Source: Rosistilla ulvae
GTDB taxonomy: Bacteria > Planctomycetota > Planctomycetia > Pirellulales > Pirellulaceae
Direction: 5' to 3'
DNA: 64,000 nt
NCBI RefSeq assembly: GCF_007741475.1
Contig: NZ_CP036261.1
Coordinates: 2,852,001 to 2,916,000 of the forward strand
A program made the translations under genes and the position numbers. Every line of letters begins with the position of its first letter. Position 1 is the first letter of the stretch. Positions 11,025 to 19,600 of the stretch are shown here, one piece after another. The notes beneath the pieces were generated by a model. The model saw nothing but the letters and a program-made list of their open reading frames with translations, was not told where the DNA came from and did not search any database.

Positions 11025-12860
11025 CTACGACACGGTCTTGGCGAACGCGCGGACGTCGACTTCCATCGCCGCCAAGCGATCGGCCAGCTTAGCCTTGGCC
11101 GCTGGCAGGTCTTGCGACTCTGCAGGTGGCAGATAGGTAAAGACGTAGAATTTCACCTTCGGCTCGGTTCCGCTTGGGCGAACGGCGAAGTAGTTCCCCG
11201 ACTGGTCGAGGTCCAAAATAACCAGATCGCCGTCGGGACCGTCCAACGGCGACGTCGAACCGTCGGCTGCGGTGATCGTCTTGGCGGTGTAATCGCGGAC
11301 CTGAGCGACCTTCATGCCGCCGATCTCCTTGGGGGGATCCTGGCGATACTTAGCCATCAACTTGGTCATCAGCGCCATCCCCTCGCTACCTTCCATCATC
11401 ACGTTAATCAGATGTTCGGCGTGCAGGCCATGGGTTTGCGAGAGCGAATCCATCTGCTGGTGGATCGTTTTTCCTTCGCTCTTCAGCTTCGCCACCAATT
11501 CGCTCATCAACATGCAGGCCGCCGCGGCGTCTTTGTCGCGGGCGTATTTACCGATCAGGTAACCGTGCGATTCTTCGAAGCCGAAAGCGAACTTGTCGGC
11601 TCCTTCGCGATCCATCACGCCGGCGATGTATTTGAATCCGACGAGGTTGTTGTTCTCGCAGCGGCAGCCGTAATGTTCGGCGATCCGGCCGGCCATCGCG
11701 GTGGTGACCAGCGTCGTGACGATGTAGTCGTCGCTGCAAAGGCTCCCTTCGGCCTTGCGGCTACTGAGCACATAATCGGTCAGCAACGCGCCGATCTGGT
11801 TGCCGGTCAATGTCGCCCAAGGGCTGCCCGCTTCGGTCGTCAACGGTGCCGCACAGCCCAAACGATCGCAATCGGGATCGGTCGCCATCACGAGATCGAA
11901 GCCTTCTTTGCTCGCTTGTTCGATCGGAGCGTCGAAGACTTGTTTGTTCTCCGGATTCGAGACGTGCCCGGGGACGTTGGGGAAGTCGCCGCTCGGTTCG
12001 GCGTGCGGTTGGAAGACCTCGACGTCGGCGAATCCAACGCGTTCAAGCACGGGGAGGACGGCGGCCGATCCGACGCCGTGCAGTGGTGTGAACAAGATCT
12101 TCGCGTCGCGCGGGCCACTGAAACTGCACGCTGTCACGCTGTCGGTGAACGCCTTGTCGATCTCTTCGGTGCAGATCTCGACGCGGCCGTCGGCCAGGGC
12201 GTCGGCAAACGCCACGACTTCGATCGCGTCGGTCGACATCACGCGATCGATGATCGCTTTGTCGTGCGGCGGCAGAACTTGACCGCCCGTCGACCAATAG
12301 ACCTTCACCGCGTTGTCGCTTGGCGGATTGTGGCTGGCGGTGACCATGATGCCACAGCTGCAGTGCTTTTCGCGGACGGCGAAGGAGAGCTGCGGGGTGG
12401 CGCGGTAATCGTCTAAGAAGTAAACCTTGAAGCCGTTGGCGACCATGATCCCGGCGCACAATTCGGCGAAGTGCCGCGATTTGTGCCGCGTGTCGTAAGC
12501 GATCGCGCACGACAGCCCGCTGGCTGAACCCTGGTGCTGTTGCTTGACATAAGTCGCCAACCCTTGAGCGCTCTCGCCGATCGTGCGGTCGTTGATCGCG
12601 TTGGAACCAAAATCGTACATCCGTCCGCGGCGGCCACCGGTCCCGAATGGGATGATCGTCCAGAAGACGTCGTCCAACTTTTGCCACTTTTCGTCTTCGA
12701 CATGCAGCAGGATATCGTTGCGATAAGCGGCATATCGGTCTTCGCTGAGCCACGCGCGGAGATTCTCGACGGCACCGGCGGTCAATTTGCCCGCGGTATG
12801 AGCTGTTGCGATTTGTGCAAGCGCCGTTTCAACCGTGATCGTGGGGGCTGTTTGTGTCAT
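11025..12860 (-). CDS. Phospho-sugar mutase, PGM2-type (phosphoglucomutase/phosphopentomutase family)
   Basis: This 611-residue protein belongs to the alpha-D-phosphohexomutase superfamily, which interconverts sugar 1- and 6-phosphates through a phosphoserine. The active-site serine lies in TASHNPPSDNAVKVYW (near residue 170), the metal loop is ATDPDCDRLG and the sugar-binding loop is FGFEESHGYLIG. The C-terminal phosphate-binding loop is RPSGTEPKVKFYV. The length, the TASHNPPSDN spacing and the FEESHGY loop fit the long PGM2/PgcA branch rather than GlmM. The likely role is glucose-1-P/glucose-6-P conversion for glycogen or cell-surface sugars. It is divergent from the second mutase gene and is followed by a hairpin terminator. 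Confidence 0.9.
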   Translation of the reverse strand: MTQTAPTITVETALAQIATAHTAGKLTAGAVENLRAWLSEDRYAAYRNDILLHVEDEKWQKLDDVFWTIIPFGTGGRRGRMYDFGSNAINDRTIGESAQGLATYVKQQHQGSASGLSCAIAYDTRHKSRHFAELCAGIMVANGFKVYFLDDYRATPQLSFAVREKHCSCGIMVTASHNPPSDNAVKVYWSTGGQVLPPHDKAIIDRVMSTDAIEVVAFADALADGRVEICTEEIDKAFTDSVTACSFSGPRDAKILFTPLHGVGSAAVLPVLERVGFADVEVFQPHAEPSGDFPNVPGHVSNPENKQVFDAPIEQASKEGFDLVMATDPDCDRLGCAAPLTTEAGSPWATLTGNQIGALLTDYVLSSRKAEGSLCSDDYIVTTLVTTAMAGRIAEHYGCRCENNNLVGFKYIAGVMDREGADKFAFGFEESHGYLIGKYARDKDAAAACMLMSELVAKLKSEGKTIHQQMDSLSQTHGLHAEHLINVMMEGSEGMALMTKLMAKYRQDPPKEIGGMKVAQVRDYTAKTITAADGSTSPLDGPDGDLVILDLDQSGNYFAVRPSGTEPKVKFYVFTYLPPAESQDLPAAKAKLADRLAAMEVDVRAFAKTVS

Positions 12861-12956
12861 GGGGATCGCGTATTCTTTCGTTTGTTAGGTGACCCGGTGG
12901 GGGTAGCGGTCCGATTGCCGGGCCGTGGCAAAACAATGGATTGCAAGCTGAAAAAA

Positions 12957-12975
12957 AGGCTGAAAACTTCAGCCT
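12957..12975. repeat. Perfect 8-bp hairpin between the two mutase genes
   Basis: AGGCTGAA, a three-base loop AAC, then TTCAGCCT. It lies in the 205-base divergent promoter region, followed by more GCCTGAG/GAGGCTGG fragments (12990-13010). Such CAGCCT-rich segments look like dispersed intergenic repeats; no function can be assigned from this window. Confidence 0.5.
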
Positions 12976-13065
12976 GCAGAGATTCTAAAGCCTGAGTATT
13001 GAGGCTGGCAACCAGCAGCTGGGCGGACTGGTAAGCTGAGATTAGTAAAAGGATAAAACGAAAAG

Positions 13066-14418
13066 ATGTCGGAACTGATTATTAGCGTCAGCGGATTGCG
13101 AGGGATTGTTGGGGAGACGCTGACTCCACCGGTGGCGGCCCGTTATTTGGCAGCGTTTTGCAACCAATTGACCAAACCGGGCCCCGTCGTCCTCTCTTAC
13201 GACGGCCGGACCAGCGGACCGATGTTGCGCGATGTGGCCGCCGCGGCGATCGTCGCCTGTGGCCGCGATGTGTTGGACGCTGGCGTCGCCGCCACGCCGA
13301 CCGTCGGAGTGCTGGTGAAACAATTTAAAGCGGCCGGAGCGGTTCAGATCTCCGCCTCGCATAATCCTCCCGCTTACAACGGCATCAAACTCTTCTCCGC
13401 CGTCGGCCGAGTGTTGGATGCTGCCAGCGGAGCCAAGGTCCGCGAGCTGTACCTGGACGATTCGATCTCGTGGAAGGCGGCCGACGCTTTGGGCAGCTGC
13501 TGCGATATCGACGATCCCCACGCATCGCACTTGGATGCGGTGTTGGCGACTGTCGATGTGGAAGCGATCCGCAAACGGAACTTTTCCGTCGTCTTGGACA
13601 GCAACCACGGATCGGGGAGCACGTTGGGGCGGCGGCTGCTCGAAGCGCTCGGCTGCCAAGTGATCGTGTTGGGTGACGAGCCCGACGGCCAGTTCGCACA
13701 TCCTCCCGAACCGATCGTCGAAAATTTGCAAGGCGTTTGCGAGACGATCAAGAGCCGAGGCTGTGAGGTCGGCTTCTGCCAAGATCCCGATGCCGACCGA
13801 CTGGCACTGATCGATGCCGATGGCAAGTTCATTGGCGAAGAGTACACAGTCGCGATGTGCGTTCAGCGGGCAATGATGAAACAGCCCGGCCCGATCGTGA
13901 TCAATCTGGCAACCAGCAGCATGTCGCAGCAAGTCGCGATCGACGCCGGGGCGACTCCCTATCGCAGCGCCGTCGGCGAAGCGAACGTTGCCGACATGAT
14001 GATCGCGAACGCTGCGGTCTACGGCGGCGAAGGGAACGGCGGGCCGATCGATCCAGCCGTCGGATATGTTCGCGACAGCTTCGTCGGCATGGCTCACGTC
14101 TTGGAGCTGATGGCGACGACCGGCAAATCGATCGCCGAACTGGCGGCGGAGCTGCCGCGGTTTGAGATCTACAAAGCGAAAGCGGAGATCGGCCGCGAAG
14201 CGTTGCCAGCGGCGATGGACCAGATCGCGGCGGAGCTGCCCGACGCAGAGGTCAGCCGGATCGATGGGCTACGATTATCGTGGTCCGACCGCTGGCTGTT
14301 GGTCCGCGGCAGCAATACCGAACCGATCGTCCGCTTCATCGCCGAAGCCCCCACGCTCGAAGAAGCCAAAGCTCTCTGCGACCGCGCTGAACAGATCGTC
14401 AACGCCTGCACTGGGTGA
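13066..14418 (+). CDS. glmM: Phosphoglucosamine mutase-like phosphohexomutase
   Basis: The 450-residue product has the GlmM-type layout: SGLRGIVGETLTP at the N terminus, active-site serine in ISASHNPPAYNGIK (near residue 100), metal loop DPDADRLALID, sugar loop GGEGNGGPI and phosphate loop RGSNTEPIVRFIAE. GlmM converts glucosamine-6-P to glucosamine-1-P on the way to UDP-GlcNAc. The sugar loop GEGNGG and the length of about 450 fit GlmM or a closely related phosphomannomutase, and motifs alone do not separate the two fully. AAAAGGA lies about 13 bases before the ATG. It is divergent from the PGM2-type gene. Confidence 0.8.
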   Translation: MSELIISVSGLRGIVGETLTPPVAARYLAAFCNQLTKPGPVVLSYDGRTSGPMLRDVAAAAIVACGRDVLDAGVAATPTVGVLVKQFKAAGAVQISASHNPPAYNGIKLFSAVGRVLDAASGAKVRELYLDDSISWKAADALGSCCDIDDPHASHLDAVLATVDVEAIRKRNFSVVLDSNHGSGSTLGRRLLEALGCQVIVLGDEPDGQFAHPPEPIVENLQGVCETIKSRGCEVGFCQDPDADRLALIDADGKFIGEEYTVAMCVQRAMMKQPGPIVINLATSSMSQQVAIDAGATPYRSAVGEANVADMMIANAAVYGGEGNGGPIDPAVGYVRDSFVGMAHVLELMATTGKSIAELAAELPRFEIYKAKAEIGREALPAAMDQIAAELPDAEVSRIDGLRLSWSDRWLLVRGSNTEPIVRFIAEAPTLEEAKALCDRAEQIVNACTG

Positions 14419-14578
14419 TCGATCGCGGTGGGGCCTCAGCAATTGCGTGGCCTCCCAAATTTTGAATTGCAGCACCGAACGACGAAGCACGAACGCCAGT
14501 TTTCTTGGCGATTGGCTCTCCATTTCGCTCGGGCGAAACGAGATCAAGCGGACTTCTTCTCTTGAGTGTTTGTGCGGG

Positions 14579-16102
14579 TCAGTATTTTTCGTTGGTGCCA
14601 AACATCTGCTGTTTCGATGGCCGGGGGCGAACGCGGACACGATGATCGGGTTCGCCGGTGATGCGATCGAATTCGTCGGGGGTGCGTTTGGATGGTAGGT
14701 AGTCGCCGGTGGTTTCTGTCCAGCGGTCCAACGCGTTCATCATGCGTGTTTTGACCGTTTGATACGCCGGATCGTCGACGCAGTTGGAGAGTTCACCGGG
14801 ATCTCGCTGCAGGTCATAGAGTTCCCATCGCGGCCGTGGGCTGAGGAAGCAGGCCTGTTGATGCGGTGGCAATTTTCCAGCTTGTTGCAGCTGGAGCATG
14901 TTTTGCCACGATAGCCCGCGACCCGCGTCGGCCGATGGTGTCGAAGGGAGATCTCGATAGTCGTTGCGAATCAATTTGAAGCGTTGATCGACGACACAGC
15001 GGGCATGGTCTTCGTAATCGTGCCAGTGATCTTCGGCAAACGCAAACTGGCGTCCCGCACGGGGCGGATCGCTCAAGACCGCTGCAAAGCTTTCGCCTTC
15101 ACCTCCCAGAGCTTTCGGATCACCGCCAGCTAGAGTCAGGAATGTCGGCGCGATATCGATCGCGCTGACCAACGCCTCGGTCTTCTTTCCGGCGGCGATC
15201 TTGGCGGGCCAACGTACGATCCAAGGGGTGCGGATGCCGCCGTCATACAACGTCGTTTTATCGCGTGGGAATGGCCGGCCATTGTCGCTGATAAACAACA
15301 CGATGGTGTTCTCTGCAACACCTTGGCTCTCCAGTTTCGCCAGTACCTTGCCAACGTAGCGATCCAGACGCCCGATCTCATCGTAATAGAGGCGTAGGTC
15401 CTCGCGAACGTCGCGAGTGTCGGGTAGATGCGGCGGGACGATGACGTCATCCAACCCATGCGGTGGATCGAGTGCCCCGGCTGTATATTCGCGATGCGGA
15501 TCGAGCGACGCCAACCACATGAAAAACGGTTTCCCTTCGGCACGCTGATCCAACGCTCGTTCCCAGTCCTCGCATCCGCTGGGTTGCGCCGCAACCATCC
15601 GAGACGGTTCCCCTTTCGCTCCGGTCGGCAGGACAAATCCGGCGGTCGACGCTTCGTAGATCTTGTCAAAATCAGCTCGAATGGCATCGCCCATGTGCCA
15701 TTTTCCCGCGGCGGCGGTGTAGTAGCCCAGCGATTTCAGCTGAGCCACAAAGGTGCGACTTCCCTCGGGGATCGGCCAATGCAATTGCTCGGCCCCGGTG
15801 TTATGAGGATATTTGCCGGTGATGATGCTCGCCCGCGATGGGCTGCACGAATTGGTCGTCAGGTAGGCGTGTTGGAACCGCAGTCCTTCGTTGGCCAGTC
15901 GATCGATGTTGGGAGTGCGAATCGATGGATGACCGTATGCACCGCAATCGTCCCAGTTCATGTCGTCGGCGATGACCAAGACAAAATTGGGGCGATTCGG
16001 GGCGTCAGGAGACTTGGCACCGGCTGTCGTTGCGATTCCGAGGGATGCCCCAACGAAGATCCCAAGCAACCAGTCGCATGTTTTACGAGAGGGTGAATTC
16101 AA
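14579..16102 (-). CDS. Secreted sulfatase (formylglycine-dependent), probable TTG start
   Basis: Arylsulfatase-family enzymes hydrolyse sulfate esters, often on algal polysaccharides in planctomycetes. The signature CSPSRAS holds the cysteine that is oxidised to formylglycine (Cys86 with this start). Metal ligands are visible in LVIADDMNWDD and in FISDNGRPF, and AAAGKWHMG is the typical substrate-side motif. The frame is open up to an ATG at 16255, but that adds about 50 unrelated residues. A TTG at 16102 has AAAAGGA about eight bases upstream and starts directly at a signal peptide (NSPSRKTCDWLLGIFVGAS, then ATTAGA-KS). I therefore prefer 16102, giving 507 residues. Maturation needs a formylglycine-generating or anaerobic sulfatase-maturing enzyme, which is not in this window. 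It is divergent from the dehydrogenase/cytochrome gene. Confidence 0.88.
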   Translation of the reverse strand: MNSPSRKTCDWLLGIFVGASLGIATTAGAKSPDAPNRPNFVLVIADDMNWDDCGAYGHPSIRTPNIDRLANEGLRFQHAYLTTNSCSPSRASIITGKYPHNTGAEQLHWPIPEGSRTFVAQLKSLGYYTAAAGKWHMGDAIRADFDKIYEASTAGFVLPTGAKGEPSRMVAAQPSGCEDWERALDQRAEGKPFFMWLASLDPHREYTAGALDPPHGLDDVIVPPHLPDTRDVREDLRLYYDEIGRLDRYVGKVLAKLESQGVAENTIVLFISDNGRPFPRDKTTLYDGGIRTPWIVRWPAKIAAGKKTEALVSAIDIAPTFLTLAGGDPKALGGEGESFAAVLSDPPRAGRQFAFAEDHWHDYEDHARCVVDQRFKLIRNDYRDLPSTPSADAGRGLSWQNMLQLQQAGKLPPHQQACFLSPRPRWELYDLQRDPGELSNCVDDPAYQTVKTRMMNALDRWTETTGDYLPSKRTPDEFDRITGEPDHRVRVRPRPSKQQMFGTNEKY

Positions 16103-16653
16103 TGCAGTTGTCCTTTTTATAAAACGCTTCGGCTGCGTTGATTCGAAAGCAACCGCAACGGCTGTCGCGAAGATCGGCTTGGGCCGTTGGGCCGAGAGGA
16201 AACTTCGCGACTTGTCGATTCGGTGGAGGAGGAGCGTGTCGCCGCCAAGTGGCACAGAATGCTTCCGTAGAACGGTTGCATCTGTGCGTTGGCATGGCCG
16301 TCCATCTTAGTCTCCGCGACGTACGAAATGAAAATCGGTGTTCGCACTGCTGCCAGGGGAAATCATGGTTTGTGTTTGGGCAATCTTGGCAACTCGATGG
16401 ATAAGCGAGGCACCGGGTGAATTGCTCGCTTACGCTTCGGGTTTCCATATTTCTGAGACGCTTCGGTTGGAAAACGTCATTTGTCCTGGGATCTATGACG
16501 GGACCCGCCCCCCAATTATGATACTGCGGAGGTTTAAAGACCCTCCCGCTTTGGCGTTGTCGTTTCGTTAATTGTGGTATCACGCAATTGGCTAGCTCAC
16601 GCTTGCAATCCCTCCGTTTCAGTTCCCCCCCCCACCGTCGAGATGAACGATTG
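16103..16653. other. Intergenic region between sulfatase and dehydrogenase/cytochrome genes
   Basis: This 551-base divergent region has no supported gene. Around 16402-16445 and 16591-16605 there are short GCTCGCTTACGCTTCGG / CTAGCTCACGCTTGC segments that resemble each other and look like dispersed repeats. Both promoters must lie here. Confidence 0.45.
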
Positions 16654-19600
16654 ATGTTACCGCTGCTTCGCCTTTCCATTACTGCACTTCTTGTCCTGGT
16701 CTCGTCGTACCAGGCGGTCGCCAGCGAACCGATCTTCGACAAGGGAGACCATGTCGTCTATATCGGCAACACGCTTGCCGATCGGATGCAACACGATGCG
16801 TGGTTGGAGAGCTATCTGCATGCGTTATTGCCAGAGCATGAGTTGACCTTCCGGAATCTTGGATTCTCCGGGGACGAAGTCAAGCTACGGCAGCGGGCCG
16901 ACAATTTTGGCGACGCGGACATGTGGCTGTCCAAATGTGGTGCCGACGTCGTGCTCTGCTTCTTCGGATACAACGAATCGCTTAAAGGCGAAGCGGGACT
17001 GAAAACTTTCGAAGCCGATTTGGCGACGATGATCGATCAGATGCGCTCTCAAAAGTACAACGGTGAATCGGCACCCAAGCTGATCGTCTTTTCCCCGTTG
17101 GCGCACGAAGATCTCCAGAGTCCGCATCTGCCCGACGGCAGCGAGAACAACAAAAATCTAGCGATCTACACGACAGCGATGCAGAAGATTTGCGCCGCCA
17201 AGCAAGTCCCCTTTGTCGATCTGTTTACGCTCTCGAAGAAGCTTTACAGCGAAGCGGATGAACCGCTGACGATGAACGGGATTCACTTGCTCGATCGCGG
17301 CAACCGGGCTGTCGCTCGGGCGCTGCTTGCTTCCCCCGAATCTCCCTTTGCCGAACTGGGAAATCCAACGCTGCCGAGCGATGCGGAAATTGCAAAATTG
17401 CGTGAGGCGATCCTCGATAAGAACTATCAATGGTTCAGCCGGTACCGCGTCGTGGACGAATACAACGTCTTTGGTGGCCGATCGAAACTCGCTTGGTTCG
17501 GACAATCCAACGCCGACGTGATGATGCGGGAGATGGAAATCTTCGACGTCAAAACGGCTAATCGCGATCGCAAGATCTGGGCTATTGCCAGCGGAGGTGA
17601 TCTCGATCTGAAGGACGAAAAAATTCCAGCCGAACTGGTCGTCCGCCCCAACAAGGAAGGGCCCTTGCCCGGCGGTGCGTTCCCCTATCTCGATGGCGAG
17701 GAAGCGATCTCGCAGATGACGGTCCAGCCGGGGATGCAAGTGAATCTGTTCGCTTCGGAAAAACAGTTCCCGCGGCTGGTCAATCCCGTCCAGATGTCGG
17801 TCGATACCGATGGACGCTTGTGGGCTTCGGTTTGGCCTTCCTATCCTCACTGGAATCCTGTCGAACCTCGCAAGGATGCGATCGTCATCCTGCCCGACGA
17901 AGATCGCGATGGTCGCGCCGATGAATTGATCGTCTTTGCCGATGGATTGAACAGCGTCACCGGATTTGAGTTCTGGGGAGGTGGCGTGTTGGTCGCGGCC
18001 TTGCCGGAATTGTGGTTCCTGAAAGATACCGACGGGGACAACCGCGCCGATGTCAAGATTCGCATGTTGCAAGGACTCTCCAGCGCCGACACGCACCATA
18101 GCGCCAACGCGATGCTGTTGGGCCCCGATGGTTGGGTCTACTGGTCGCGAGGGATCTTCAACGTGGCGGCTCTCGAAACGCCCACACAGACCTTCCGGTC
18201 GGGGGCCAGCGGCGTTCATCGCTTCAATCCTCGCACCTTTGAATTCGAGTTCCATTATCCGATTGGCCCCAATCCGCACGGCGACGTCTTCGACCGCTGG
18301 GGGTATCAATTCGCCAACGATGGAACTTCGGGAACCGGTGGATATGTGAGTATCGGGAAAGGGCAACGCCCAGGCGGTCGCCAATGGTTCAAAAAAGAAT
18401 GGCGGCCTGTGGCGGCGACGGGCCTGCTGTCCAGTAGCCATTTCCCCGATGCCAGTCAAAACAACTTTTTGATCTGCAATACGATTGGTTTCTTGGGCGT
18501 GTTGCAATACGAAGTCCAATACAACGGAGCGGAGATCACCGCGAATCGGACCGTCGATCTGCTGCAGTCATCCGATCCGAACTTCCGTCCGTCGGATATC
18601 GAAGTCGGTGGGGATGGCGCGGTCTACGTCGCCGATTGGCAAAACACGTTGATCGGACACATGCAGCACAACATGCGCGATCCGAATCGCGACGATCGAC
18701 ATGGGCGGATCTACCGGATCGCGGCGGAAGGACGCCCGCTGTTGCAGCCGGTGAAGATGCAGGGGAAACCGACAGCGGAAGTGCTTCAAAATTTCTTCAG
18801 CAAAGAAAATGGCGTTCGCTATCGGACGCGAATCGAATTGAGCGGTCGCGAGTCAAAAGAAGTGATCGACGCCGTCGATCGCTTTGCCGCCACCTTGAAT
18901 CCCCAGCATGCCGATCCCGACCGCGACGAATCGCAGGCGTTGTTGGAATGTTTGTGGGTTCACGAGGAGCATCGCGTCCCGAACATCGGCTTGGTGGAAA
19001 AGACGTTCCAGGCCGCGGAGCCACGCGTCCGCGCGGCGGCGATCCGCACGCTGGGACATTGGGCAAACCACAAACTGGCCGGACGACCGATGACCGATCA
19101 CTTGCCCGGTTGGGAAGCACTGTTGTCGGCAGCGGCGCAAGACGATTCGGCACTCGTCCGCGCCGAGGCGGTCAAAGCGGCTGTCGATTTTGGTGGCTTG
19201 CCGTCCGCCGAAGCGATCTTCGAAGTCGCAACGCGTCCGACCGATCCCGAATTGGTCGACGTCCTGAACTTTGCTCGCAGCCAGATTCGCGTCGACGATA
19301 TGATCGGCGAAGCGATCCGGTCCAAGACGCCGTTGTCTCCCGCGGCTCAGACGTACGCGTTGGCCAACGCCTCTCCAAACCTGTTGTTGGAAATGGACAA
19401 GTCCAACGCCGTGTATGAAGCGTTGTTGACGCGGGAGCGGATTCCGGCGGCGATCCGGCGAGAAGCGATCGAAGCGATTGCGAAAGCCAATGATCGATCG
19501 CCGTTGGAACAATTGGCGATCCAATTGCAGGGTGCGGAAGAGCAGAAACTGGGGAGCCTGAACGACCTCGCCGATCTGCTTCCGATCGTCGCAGGGAACG

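Noticed and set aside
11112-12416. 434-codon plus-strand frame opposite the PGM2-type gene
   Set aside because: It is antisense to a complete mutase with all motifs; GC-rich third positions leave such shadows open.
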